Part shown: in pieces, positions 16,734-26,100 of the stretch
Layout of the letters: each line of letters begins with the position of its first letter
How positions within the stretch are numbered: the first letter of the stretch is position 1
From: an uncultured Mycobacterium sp.
GTDB taxonomy: Bacteria; Actinomycetota; Actinomycetes; Mycobacteriales; Mycobacteriaceae
Length of the DNA: 64,000 nucleotides
Assembly (NCBI GenBank): GCA_900078375.1
Contig: FLQS01000009.1
Location: forward strand, 1-64,000
Direction of reading: 5' to 3'
Position numbers and translations under genes: made by a program
Notes under the pieces: model-generated
What the model was told of the DNA's origin: nothing
Databases searched by the model: none
The model's input: the letters and a program-made list of their open reading frames with translations, nothing else

Positions 16734-18107
16734 ATGGCCGATGTAGCGGCACGCTTTTCGGAGATCGTAGGCCCCACGCACCTGCTGACCGGCGACGCCA
16801 TCTCCGAGGACTACGGGCACGACGAGGCCCTGACCATCCTGCCGCAGCGCCCCGCCTATCTCGCCAAGCCGGCGACCGCCGACGAAGTCGCCGCACTGCT
16901 GACGACCGCGACCGAACACCACGTGCCGGTGACGGCGCGGGGGTCGGGCTGTGGGCTGTCCGGCGCGGCTCAACCCGTCGCCGACGGCCTGCTGATCTCG
17001 TTCGAGCGGATGAACGCCGTACTGGAGATCGACACCGAAAATCACGTCGCGGTGGTCCAGCCCGGCGTGACACTCACCGAACTGGATGCCCAGACCGCCA
17101 GGGCGGGACTGAGTTACACGGTGTATCCCGGCGAGCTGTCCTCCAGCGTCGGCGGCAACGTCGGGACCAACGCCGGTGGCATGCGCGCGGTGAAGTACGG
17201 CGTCACCCGGCACAACGTGCTCGGCCTGCAGGCGGTGCTGCCCACCGGGGAGATCATCCGCACCGGCGGCAAGATGTCGAAGATCTCCACCGGCTACGAC
17301 CTCACCCAGCTGATCATCGGCTCGGAGGGCACGCTGGCGCTGGTGACCGAGGTGACCGTCAAGCTGGTCCCGCGGCTGGCGCACAGCGCCACCGTGCTCG
17401 CCCCGTTCGGCGACTTCGACCAGGTGATGGCCGCCGTCCCGAAACTCATCTCGAGCGGACTGAACCCGACCATCGTCGAATACATCGACAACGTCGTGAT
17501 GGCGGCGATCGTCAACGCCGAGAACCTGGAGCTCGGAATCCCCGAGTCGATCCGGGAGACGTGTGCGGCTTACCTCGTCGTCGCGCTGGAGAACAACCAC
17601 GCTGATCGCCTCGACGAAGACGCCACAGCGTTGGGCGAGCTACTCAGCGAGTGGGGTGCACTGGATGCGTATGTGCTCCAGGGAAATTCGGCACGCAGGC
17701 TGATCGTGGCACGGGAGAACGTGTTCTGGACCGCGAAAGCGATCGGCGCCGACGACATCATCGACGTGGTGGTGCCCAGGGCGTCGATGCCGGAGTTCCT
17801 GCGCCGGGCCCGTGACATCGCGCTCGCCGAGGGTGTCGGGATGAGCGGGTGCGGACATGCCGGCGACGGCAACGTGCACGGTGTGCTGTTCTGCAAGGAC
17901 CCGCAGATCCGCAAGAAAATACTGACCGAGGTCTTCGCCATGGGGATGTCGCTGGGCGGTGCGATCTCCGGCGAGCATGGTGTCGGGCGGGCTAAGGCGG
18001 ACTATTTCTGCGAGCTGGAAGACCCGGTGAAGCTGGCGTTGATGCGGCGGATCAAGGAGAGCTTCGACCCGGCCGGCATCCTCAACCCCGGCGCGGTATT
18101 CGTCTAA
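16734..18107 (+). CDS. FAD-linked oxidase, GlcD / D-lactate dehydrogenase type
   Basis: It oxidises a 2-hydroxy acid (D-lactate or glycolate class) using FAD. In the 457-residue protein the PCMH FAD-binding domain spans about 30-215, with VTARGSGCGLSGAA, SVGGNVGTNAGGMRAVKYG and IIGSEGTLALVTEV. The FAD-oxidase C domain has GCGHAGDGNVH and SGEHGVGRAK, the metal/substrate histidines. Length fits single-subunit bacterial D-lactate dehydrogenases and M. tuberculosis Rv1257c. ATG 16734 has GAAGGAG seven bases upstream. The exact substrate is not shown by the sequence. Confidence 0.88.
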   Translation: MADVAARFSEIVGPTHLLTGDAISEDYGHDEALTILPQRPAYLAKPATADEVAALLTTATEHHVPVTARGSGCGLSGAAQPVADGLLISFERMNAVLEIDTENHVAVVQPGVTLTELDAQTARAGLSYTVYPGELSSSVGGNVGTNAGGMRAVKYGVTRHNVLGLQAVLPTGEIIRTGGKMSKISTGYDLTQLIIGSEGTLALVTEVTVKLVPRLAHSATVLAPFGDFDQVMAAVPKLISSGLNPTIVEYIDNVVMAAIVNAENLELGIPESIRETCAAYLVVALENNHADRLDEDATALGELLSEWGALDAYVLQGNSARRLIVARENVFWTAKAIGADDIIDVVVPRASMPEFLRRARDIALAEGVGMSGCGHAGDGNVHGVLFCKDPQIRKKILTEVFAMGMSLGGAISGEHGVGRAKADYFCELEDPVKLALMRRIKESFDPAGILNPGAVFV

Positions 18108-18208
18108 AGCGACCCTTGACCGGCCCTTCCCAGGGCTGCTAAACATGGCACCACCGGCGAAGTTTGAGCGATCGCTCAGCAAGGAACGGGCCGATGTGGG
18201 GATGGACC

Positions 18209-19408
18209 ATGACGACTGCCAACGACACCGTCTACTACGACCCCTACGACGTCGACATCGTCGCCGACCCGTACCCGGTGTATGCCCGCCTGCGCGACGA
18301 GGCGCCGATCTATCACAACGAGCGCTATGACTTCTGGACGCTGGCCCGGCACTCCGACGTCGAAGCAGCGCTGTCGAACTGGGAGACGTTCTCCAACAGC
18401 CGCAGCGACATCCTGGAGCTGATCAAGTCCGACTTCGACATGCCCGGCGGCGTGATGATGTTCCAGGATCCGCCAGCACACACCCAGCTGCGCGGGCTGA
18501 TGTCGCGAGTGTTCACCCCGCGCCGGATGGCCGAGATCGAAGACCAGATCCGCCGGTATTGCATCGGCTGCCTCGATCCCCTGGTCGGGTCGGGCGGTTT
18601 CGACATCATCGCGGAGCTGGCCTCGATGATGCCGATGCGCGTCATCGGCATGCTGCTGGGAATCCCTGAGTCCGAACAGATTTCGGTGCGCGACGCCAAC
18701 GATGCCAACCTGCGCACCAAGCCGGGCACACCGATGAGGGTCGCCGACCCCGACCGCATCGCCGACGGCCGCATCTACGCCGACTACGTCGAATGGCGGG
18801 CCAATAACCCCTCCGACGATCTGATGACCGCACTGCTCAACGTCGAGTTCACCGACGACCAGGGTGTGGCCCGCAAGCTCACCCGCAAAGAAGTGCTGCA
18901 CTACACCCAGGTGGTGGCCGGTGCGGGAAACGAGACGACGGGCCGGCTGATCGGCTGGCTGGCCAAGGTGCTGGCTGAGCACCCCGACCAACGCCGCGAG
19001 GTGCTGGCCGACCGCTCGCTGCTGAACCGCACGATCGACGAGACCCTGCGCTTCGAACCGACCGGGCCGCATGTCGGTCGGTACGTGCTGAAGGACTTCG
19101 AGTGCCACGGCACGACTGTGCCCGCCGGCAGCGCGATGCTGCTGCTGTTCGGCGCCGCCAACCGCGATCCGCGCCGGTACGACAACCCCGATTCCTTCGA
19201 CATCCACCGCGACACGATCAGCCATCTCACCTTCGGCAAGGGCGTGCACTACTGCCTGGGCGCCAACCTCGCCCGACTCGAGGGGCGGGTCGCGCTCGAC
19301 GAACTGCTCAACCGCTTCCCGGAATGGGACATCGACTACGCCAATGCCCAGCTCGCCCCGACGTCCACGGTGCGGGGCTGGGAGCGGTTGCCGATCGTAC
19401 TGCCCTGA
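18209..19408 (+). CDS. cytochrome P450
   Basis: A haem-thiolate monooxygenase, 399 residues, soluble bacterial class I. It has the I-helix AGAGNETTGRL, the ExxR helix DETLRFEP and the haem loop HLTFGKGVHYCLGANLAR with ligand Cys349. FQDPPAHTQLRGLMSRVFTP is the C-helix region. ATG 18209 (MTTANDTVYYDPYDVD) fits P450 N-termini; upstream in-frame starts at 18164 or 18194 would add unsupported sequence. No ferredoxin gene is adjacent. I cannot assign a CYP family or substrate. Confidence 0.93.
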   Translation: MTTANDTVYYDPYDVDIVADPYPVYARLRDEAPIYHNERYDFWTLARHSDVEAALSNWETFSNSRSDILELIKSDFDMPGGVMMFQDPPAHTQLRGLMSRVFTPRRMAEIEDQIRRYCIGCLDPLVGSGGFDIIAELASMMPMRVIGMLLGIPESEQISVRDANDANLRTKPGTPMRVADPDRIADGRIYADYVEWRANNPSDDLMTALLNVEFTDDQGVARKLTRKEVLHYTQVVAGAGNETTGRLIGWLAKVLAEHPDQRREVLADRSLLNRTIDETLRFEPTGPHVGRYVLKDFECHGTTVPAGSAMLLLFGAANRDPRRYDNPDSFDIHRDTISHLTFGKGVHYCLGANLARLEGRVALDELLNRFPEWDIDYANAQLAPTSTVRGWERLPIVLP

Positions 19409-19842
19409 TCGGGCCATGACGTTGCCCGAGGTCGCGGGCGCACACCGCGCGGGGCTGTGTGAGATGCGTCGCTGAGAATATCCTGAGCTGCCCGTTAAGA
19501 CAGCTGACTGACCAGCGGGTATGCACGTCAATAGATAACCGGCAGGCGGTTTCGAGCCTAAGGACACCGCATTGTGCTGCACTGATGCCGCGAATCCTGT
19601 TATAGTCGCCGTTAGCTGAATTGACCATCAGCAGCCCACGGACAGTACGTCCAGTGACGAAGTTAGGACTTAGCCGCATGGCGCCGGAGAACCTCGTTCC
19701 TAGCCCCGCAGGCGAAGTAGCTCCGCAGGCCTCCGCACCGGTGACCCCGATGCAAGTTCATAGCTGCAGCCGGATCGGCCTGACCGCCAATCCCCCAGGT
19801 TTTCGGCTTTCGCTCGGCGACTGGTTTCGTCGCCGCTAGTCG
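19409..19842. other. 434-bp intergenic region
   Basis: No recognisable gene. A TATAGT (19602-19607) could be a -10 element. A TTG-initiated frame at 19621-19839 (72 codons, ending FRLSLGDWFRRR) follows it, but its composition and lack of an RBS make it a weak candidate for a leaderless small protein. Confidence 0.4.
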
Positions 19843-20070
19843 CTATCCGTTACGGATTCGGCGGATCACCAGCACGACCGTCACCACGCTGACACCGGCC
19901 AGCGCCGCGGCCACCGGCGGTCTCTTCACGAAGCGCAATACTGCGGACCTGACGTCGTCGGCGATGCGCTGTGGATTGGCCCGCTCAGCCAGCGAGTCCA
20001 CCGTCACCGCCAACCGGTCACGAGCCTGATCGATCTCGGCCTTGATGACCTCGGGATCCCGGTCCGCCAC
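19843..20070 (-). CDS. DUF3618 membrane protein
   Basis: The 75-residue protein has an N-terminal amphipathic region, RDPEVIKAEIDQARDRLAVT, typical of DUF3618, and one C-terminal transmembrane helix (VAAALAGVSVVTVVLVI) with a basic end. Size and place next to bcp match M. tuberculosis Rv2520c. The family has no established function. It is divergent from bcp. Confidence 0.85.
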   Translation of the reverse strand: MADRDPEVIKAEIDQARDRLAVTVDSLAERANPQRIADDVRSAVLRFVKRPPVAAALAGVSVVTVVLVIRRIRNG

Positions 20071-20158
20071 TTCAGTCCTCCAAACTGCCGCCCTGCCGAA
20101 CTACCCTAGATCAACCCGGGCCAACCCCGATGCACCGGTAGATGAAGGGACCATTTAG

Positions 20159-20632
20159 GTGACGGACACAGCACGCCTCGAAGTCGGCGACAAAGCACCG
20201 GCCTTCAGCCTGCCGGATGCCGAGGGCAAGACCGTGAAGCTGTCCGACTTCAAGGGCCGCAAGGTGATCGTCTACTTCTACCCGGCAGCGATGACCCCGG
20301 GCTGCACCAAACAGGCCTGCGATTTTCGCGACAGCCTGGCCGAACTCAACGGCGCGGGCATCGACGTCGTCGGCATCTCCCCGGACAAGCCGGAGAAACT
20401 GGCCAAGTTCACCGACCGCGACCAGCTGACGTTCCCGCTGCTGTCCGACCCCGACAAGAAGGTGCTCACCGAGTGGGGCGCCTACGGCGAGAAGAAGCTG
20501 TACGGCAAGACCGTGCAAGGCGTCATCCGCTCGACGTTCGTGGTCGACGAAAAGGGCACGATCGAGGTCGCGCAGTACAACGTCAAGGCCACCGGGCATG
20601 TCGCGAAGTTACGGCGCGATATCTCGGTTTAG
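20159..20632 (+). CDS. bcp: thiol peroxidase of the Bcp/PrxQ family
   Basis: It reduces peroxides in the cytosol using a peroxidatic cysteine. The 157-residue thioredoxin-fold protein has the motif [16 protein letters not shown], with peroxidatic Cys49 and the PrxQ-type resolving Cys54 five residues on. Ala43-Ala44-Met45 replace the more usual KASTPGC context. The start is GTG 20159 after GAAGGGA. Its stop overlaps that of the convergent M20 peptidase gene by 4 bp. It corresponds to Rv2521. Confidence 0.92.
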   Translation: MTDTARLEVGDKAPAFSLPDAEGKTVKLSDFKGRKVIVYFYPAAMTPGCTKQACDFRDSLAELNGAGIDVVGISPDKPEKLAKFTDRDQLTFPLLSDPDKKVLTEWGAYGEKKLYGKTVQGVIRSTFVVDEKGTIEVAQYNVKATGHVAKLRRDISV

Positions 20633-21966
20633 ATCCCCAGCTCCCCCAGCTTTCCCAGGAACAGCGCCTCGGTGGTGGCGGCGCGCTCCAGCACGCCAAG
20701 ATGCAGGCTTTCGTTGACGCTGTGCGCCTGGGTGCCAGGATCTTCGACGCCCGTCACCAGGATGGTGGCGTCGGGGAAGGCCGCGGCGAACTCGGCGATG
20801 AACGGGATCGACCCACCCATCCCCATGTCGACGACGTCGGTGCCCCAGGCCTGCCGGAACGCCGCGCGGGCGGCGGCGTAAACCGGCCCGGTGGCGTCGA
20901 TCGCGTAAGGCTGACCGATATCGCCCGGGATGACCTTGACGTGCGCACCCCACGGCGCGTGCCGTTCGAGGTGTCGCCGCAACGCGTGCAGATGAGCCGC
21001 CGCGTCCCCGCCGGGCGCCACCCGCATGCTGACCTTGGCACTGGCGCGCGGGATCAGTGTGTTCGACGCCTTGGCGATCGGCGTGGTGTCGATGCCGATG
21101 ACGGTGATCGCCGGCTTTGCCCACATGCGTTGGGCCACAGGGCCCGAACCGATCTCATGAACCCCGTCGAGCAGTCCCGACTCGGCCCGAACCCACTGCG
21201 GTCCGCGGTCGACATCGGCAGCAGTCGTTTCGTACAAGCCTTGCACCGCGACGTTGCCGTCGTCGTCGTGCAGGCTGGCGAGCAGCCGCACCAGGACGCT
21301 GAGTGCATCGGGCACCACGCCGCCCCACAGCCCCGAATGCAGGCCGTGATCCAGGGTGGCGACCTCGACCACGCAATCGGCCAGCCCACGCAATGAGATC
21401 GTCAGCGCCGGGATCTCGGTGGTCCAGTTGTCCGAGTCGGCGATCACGATGACATCCGCGGCCAGCTTGTCCTTGTGGGCCGCCAGCAGCCGGCCCAGCG
21501 ATGGCGAGCCGGACTCCTCCTCCCCCTCGACGAACACCGTCACCCCGACCGGCGGGTTGCCGTCGTGTGCACGGAATGCCGCCAGGTGGGTGGCGATACC
21601 GGCCTTGTCGTCGGCACTGCCGCGGCCGTAGAGCCGCCCGTCTCGTTCGATGGGTTCGAACGGATCCGAATCCCATTGCGCCGGTTCACCTTCCGGCTGG
21701 ACATCATGATGGGCGTACAGCAGCACTGTCGGCGCGCCGGGCGGGGCTGGGTGGTGCGCGATCACCGCGGGTGCGCCACCCTCGGCCACGATCTCGACCT
21801 GGCCGAAGCCCGCCTGGGTCAACAGGTCCGCGACGGCACGTGCGCTTCGGTGGACTTCATCGCGACGAGCCGGGTCGGCCCATACCGATTGGATACGGAC
21901 CAGGTCTTCGAGGTCGGCGCGGACCGAGGGAAGCACGGCCTGCACGCGTGCGACGAGATAGCTCAT
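20629..21966 (-). CDS. M20 family metallopeptidase (dipeptidase)
   Basis: A zinc-dependent cytosolic peptidase of 445 residues. Metal-ligand motifs are in order: [33 protein letters not shown] with the catalytic Glu, IADSDNWT and, near the end, [10 protein letters not shown]. The dimerisation domain (about 190-310) includes [14 protein letters not shown] 21966 (MSYLVARVQ) fits the family; the frame stays open 279 bp further but without conserved sequence and would run through the divergent ArsR promoter. The orthologue position is Rv2522c. Confidence 0.9.
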   Translation of the reverse strand: MSYLVARVQAVLPSVRADLEDLVRIQSVWADPARRDEVHRSARAVADLLTQAGFGQVEIVAEGGAPAVIAHHPAPPGAPTVLLYAHHDVQPEGEPAQWDSDPFEPIERDGRLYGRGSADDKAGIATHLAAFRAHDGNPPVGVTVFVEGEEESGSPSLGRLLAAHKDKLAADVIVIADSDNWTTEIPALTISLRGLADCVVEVATLDHGLHSGLWGGVVPDALSVLVRLLASLHDDDGNVAVQGLYETTAADVDRGPQWVRAESGLLDGVHEIGSGPVAQRMWAKPAITVIGIDTTPIAKASNTLIPRASAKVSMRVAPGGDAAAHLHALRRHLERHAPWGAHVKVIPGDIGQPYAIDATGPVYAAARAAFRQAWGTDVVDMGMGGSIPFIAEFAAAFPDATILVTGVEDPGTQAHSVNESLHLGVLERAATTEALFLGKLGELGI

Positions 21967-21998
21967 GCCGACGAGGTTAGCGGCAGCACCGGCCAACA

Positions 21999-22028
21999 TT
22001 GACATGCAAGGAAATACTTGCCTATTGT
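21999..22028 (+). promoter_or_regulatory. promoter with internal operator before arsR-type gene
   Basis: TTGACA (21999-22004) and TATTGT (22023-22028) are 18 bp apart. Between them is the inverted repeat GCAAG-GAAATA-CTTGC (22006-22021), well placed for repression by the ArsR-type product. Transcription would begin at about 22035-22037, on the GTG start codon itself, so the mRNA is probably leaderless. Confidence 0.6.
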
Positions 22029-22036
22029 GCGTAAGC

Positions 22037-22333
22037 GTGGGTGACGTTTTCAAGGCCTTGGCTGACCCCACGCGCCGAACGATCCTCGATGAGCTCACCG
22101 ACCGGAACGGGCAGACGCTCTTCGAAATCTGCGCCCGCCTGGCGACCAAGCATGGGCTGGGCTCGTCACGGCAAGCGATTTCGCAACACCTCGACCTTCT
22201 CGAGGCCGCGGGTCTGGTCGAGACAAAGCGTTCGGGTCGCTTCAAATTCCACTACATCAACACCGCACCGATCGCGCCGATCATCGAACGATGGCTGACG
22301 AAAGCTGAGGAGTCACCATGCGAATCAATCTGA
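22037..22333 (+). CDS. ArsR/SmtB-family transcriptional regulator
   Basis: A 98-residue winged-helix repressor: MGDVFKALADPTRRTILDEL is the classic N-terminus, and SSRQAISQHLDLLEAAGLVE is the recognition helix followed by the wing. No cysteine metal site is visible, so it may sense something other than metal. GTG 22037 fits the family start and the leaderless promoter. It overlaps the VOC gene by 16 bp, an autoregulated two-gene operon often seen for ArsR-glyoxalase pairs. Confidence 0.85.
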   Translation: MGDVFKALADPTRRTILDELTDRNGQTLFEICARLATKHGLGSSRQAISQHLDLLEAAGLVETKRSGRFKFHYINTAPIAPIIERWLTKAEESPCESI

Positions 22334-22707
22334 CTAGCGTGCTCGTCAACGACCAGGACGCCGCACTGCGGTTCTATACCGACGTCCTCGGCTTCACGAC
22401 CAAGCACGACATCCCGATGGGTGAGCACCGCTGGATCACCGTGGTGTCCCCGGAGAATCCCGACGGGACCGAACTCGTGCTGGAACCGGACGGCCATCCC
22501 GCGGCCAAACCATTCAAGGAGGCACTGGCAGCAGACGGAATCCCGTTCACCTCATTCGCCGTCGATGATGTCCACGCCGAATTCGAGCGACTGCGCGGCC
22601 TCGGGGTCCGCTTCACCCAAGAGCCCGTCGATATGGGGCCGGTGACCACGGCCGTTTTTGACGACACGTGCGGCAACCTGATCCAGATCGCCCACCAGAG
22701 CGGCTAG
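22318..22707 (+). CDS. VOC (glyoxalase-fold) protein
   Basis: The 129-residue protein has paired beta-alpha-beta-beta-beta modules of the vicinal oxygen chelate superfamily: INLTSVLVNDQDAALRFYTD then VLGF, and GIPFTSFAVDDVHAEFERL with DTCGNLIQIAH at the C-terminus. Possible roles include glyoxalase, dioxygenase or antibiotic binding, and the substrate is not evident. It is translationally coupled to the ArsR-type gene through a 16-bp overlap. Confidence 0.85.
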   Translation: MRINLTSVLVNDQDAALRFYTDVLGFTTKHDIPMGEHRWITVVSPENPDGTELVLEPDGHPAAKPFKEALAADGIPFTSFAVDDVHAEFERLRGLGVRFTQEPVDMGPVTTAVFDDTCGNLIQIAHQSG

Positions 22708-22775
22708 ACGCGCGCGAGCAGACGGAAAAGCCTCCGACACACCGAGGAAACCGGACAGTATGCGTCTGCTCGCGG

Positions 22776-23168
22776 TTACAGAGTCTCCAGGATGGCGACT
22801 GCGGCGGCGGTGTCTCCATCATGGGTCAGCGACACGTGAATGGTCACCTCCGCCAGATGCTTGGCGATTTCGCCAGTCAGGCGCACTTTGGGCCGGCCCC
22901 ACATATCGGTGATCACCTCGATATCGCGGTGGATGCCCTCTGGCAGGACCGGACGCTGCGCGAATCGCGAGCCCGACCACGCTTTGATGACGGCTTCCTT
23001 GGCGGCCCACCGCGCGGCCAAGTGCCGCGCCGCCACCGAGCTCTTGTCGGTGGCGTCGCGGCGCTCACCCGGGGTGAACGTCTCGGCGAACACCGTTCCC
23101 GGCTGGTCCACCTGCTCAGCGAAGTCGGGAATGGAGACCACATCGATCCCCACACCCACTATCGCCAC
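22776..23168 (-). CDS. acpS: holo-[acyl-carrier-protein] synthase
   Basis: It transfers 4'-phosphopantetheine from CoA to the acyl carrier domain of the fatty acid synthase. The 130-residue protein has GVGIDVVSIPDF with the Mg-binding Asp, and HLAARWAAKEAVIKAW, the WxxKEAxxK motif. VSLTHDGDTAAAVAI is the conserved end. It lies 28 bp downstream of fas on the same strand, as Rv2523c lies next to Rv2524c, so enzyme and substrate are co-transcribed. Confidence 0.95.
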   Translation of the reverse strand: MAIVGVGIDVVSIPDFAEQVDQPGTVFAETFTPGERRDATDKSSVAARHLAARWAAKEAVIKAWSGSRFAQRPVLPEGIHRDIEVITDMWGRPKVRLTGEIAKHLAEVTIHVSLTHDGDTAAAVAILETL

Positions 23169-23196
23169 GCCAGCACCCTAGCGGATCCGGACATGC

Positions 23197-26100
23197 TCAT
23201 CGCCCGTAGGTGTCGTCCTCGCCCAGCCGTGACGCCGGGTCGAGCAGCATCGCCGCCTCCTGACGCTTTTCGGGTGCGTCGTGGTCGAATCTGCGATCGG
23301 CAGGCTTCTCGTACATCGGCGGCCCACCGGCGATGGCCGAGGCCAGTCGCCGCTGACCGGCCAGCACCCGGTCGTTGGCCCGCTTGGTGTAGTCCGCCCG
23401 CTCCTGCTCGCTCAGCGAGGCCAGGAATGCCTGCGGGTGCACCAGCGCAACCAGACCCGACACGTGACCGAAGCCGAGGCTGGTGACCAGGCCCGCCTTG
23501 AGCGGGAACTTGTCGCCCAGGCGCAGAGTCTCCCGCACCCACACGAAGTGCCCGGAGCCGGCCAGCTCGTCGTCCACGCAGTCCAGGCTGCGGTTCGGCG
23601 GGATGACGCCGTCGCGCAGGATCTGGCAGAGCCCCATCATCTGGAACACCGCCGCACCACCCTTGGCGTGGCCGGTCAGGCTCTTCTGGCTGACGATGAA
23701 CAGCGGGGCACCGGCGGCGCGCCCCAACGAGTCGGCCAGCCGCTCATGCAGCTCGGTCTCGTTGGGATCGTTGGCCAGCGTCGAGGTGTCGTGTTTAGAG
23801 ATCACCGCGATGTCGTCGGCCCCGACCCCCAGCTTCGCCAGTGACCGGGCCAGCTGCGAATCCTTGCCGCCACGCCCGGCGCCCAGCGCGCCGAGCCCGG
23901 GCGCCGGGATCGAGGTGTGCACGCCGTCGCCGAAGCTCTGCGCGTAGCCCACCACGGCCAGCACCGGCAGACCCATCTTCAGCGCCAGGTCACCGCGCGC
24001 CAACAAGATGGTGCCACCACCCTGGGCCTCCAGGAAGCCCAGCCGGCGACGGTCGTTGGCACGGGAGAACTTCGAGTCGCTGATGCCCTTCGCCCGCATC
24101 GTCGCGGTCTCGGCAGTAGCAGCCATGTCACCGAAGCCGATGACAGCCTCCAGCGTCATATCGTCGAAGCCACCGGTGACCACCAGTTCGGCCTTGCCGA
24201 GGCGGATCTTGTCCATCCCCTCCTCGACCGACACCGCCGCGGTGGCGCACGCGCCGACCGGGTGGATCATCGAGCCGTAGCTGCCGACGTAGGACTGGAT
24301 GACGTGCGCGGCAACGACGTTCGGCAGGACCTCCTGCAGGATGTCGTTCGGCTTGGCAGTGCCCATCAGGTTGCCGTGGTACATCGTCTCCATCGACGTC
24401 ATACCGCCCATACCGGTGCCCTGCGTGGAGGCCACCAGGCTCGGGTGCACCCAGCGCATCAGCTCGGTCGGGGTGAACCCGGAGGACAGGAATGCGTCGA
24501 CGGTGGCGACAATGTTCCACAGCGCCACCCGGTCGATCGAGCTGGCCATGTCGGGGCTGATGCCCCAGACCGTCGGATCGAAACCGGTCGGGATCTGCGC
24601 CCCCACCGTCCGTGACAGCTTGGTGCTGCGTGGGACGCGAATCTCGGTGCCCGCCTTGCGGATCACTTCCCAGTCCGACGAGTCCGGTATTGGCCGGACG
24701 ATGGTGTGCTCGGGGTCGAACTCCGCGAACGCGCGAGCATCGGCCTCCGACGACACCACGAACTTGAAGTCCTTGTCCAGGAACACGCTGACCAACAGGG
24801 GTGCGGCGTGGTCCGGATCGAGGACCCCGTCGCCGACGAATTCGCGAATGCCGCACCGCTCCACGACGGCGTCGTGGTAACGCTCGACCAGGTCGGCCTC
24901 GTCGACCAGCTCTCCGGAGGCACTGTCGTACCAGCCCGGCTTGGGATCGTCCTCCCAGACGATAAGTCCCGTGGTCCAGGCCAATTCGAGCACGCCGGCC
25001 GCCGACAGTTCGTTGTCGACCTCCATCTCGAAACGAGTGCGCGACGAGCCGTACGGGCCGAGTTCGGCACCGCCGACGATGACCACCAGGTCCGCCGGGT
25101 CGACGTCGATGTCGGCCCACGCCGGCGGTGTGGATGCGGTGTAGCCGCGCGGTGGCGACGGCAGGGCGGCGATGGTGCCAGCCGCCGGCTCGTCGTCGGA
25201 TTCCTCAGCCTCAGCAGCCATCTCCTCGCGGGCCTTGGCGGCCAGCTCGGCCATGTCGAGCTGAACATCACCGAGCCCACCGGTCAGGTCGACCTTCAGC
25301 GCGGCGTGCGCGGACGCGACCTTGGCCTCCACCGTGCACAGATCCAGCAGCATCGCCGCCATCTCCTCCGTGCTGTAGGTGGTCACGCCGGCCTCCTCGA
25401 CCGCACCGACGATGGCGTCGTTGTGGCCCATCAGCCCGGTGCCCTTGGTCCAGCCGATCAGCGCGTGCGCGAAGCTGACCCGCTGTGCCCATGAGGTTTC
25501 CGCATTCCAGCGGTTGACCACTGCGTCCAGCGCCGACTTGGACTCGCCGTAGGCGCCGTCACCGCCGAACATGCCGCGGTTGGGCGAGCCGGGCAACACC
25601 ACGTGCAGGCGCGAGGCGATGTCCCGCTCGGCACCGATGGACGACAGCCCGCCGACGAGCCGCTCGACGGCCCATAGCAGGACCTTCATCTCCATCTCGG
25701 AACGCGAGCCGGCTTCCGACAGATCACCGGCGACCCGCGGCGCGGCGAACGGGAACAGCAGTGTCGGGGTCAGCGCATCCTTGAGATGAATCGATTGCGG
25801 CCCAAGGCTTTCGGTCTGCTCACTGCCGACCCACGACACCAGCGCGTCGATGTCGGCGTAGGAAGCCATGTTGGCCGGGACCACCCACAGCGACGCACCG
25901 TAGCGAGCGTGGTCGCGGTAGAGCGCCTTGTAGAACGCCAGCCGATCGTCGTCCAGCTTGGAGGTCGTCACGACCACGGTGGCGCCGCCGTCGAGCAGGC
26001 CGGCCACCACCGATGCGGCGATCGAGCCCTTGGACGCTCCGGTGACCACGGCGACCTCGTCGCTGTAATGGCCCTTGTTCGGATTCTCAGCACCCGCGGC

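Noticed and set aside
18209..19408. CYP130 because of the adjacent Rv1257c-like gene
   Set aside because: Gene order is suggestive, but the I-helix, K-helix and haem-loop sequences I can recall for CYP130 differ. The family is left open.
19621..19839. small protein gene in the gap after the P450 gene
   Set aside because: TTG start without an RBS, no domain and composition typical of non-coding GC-rich DNA. Mentioned only as a weak possibility.
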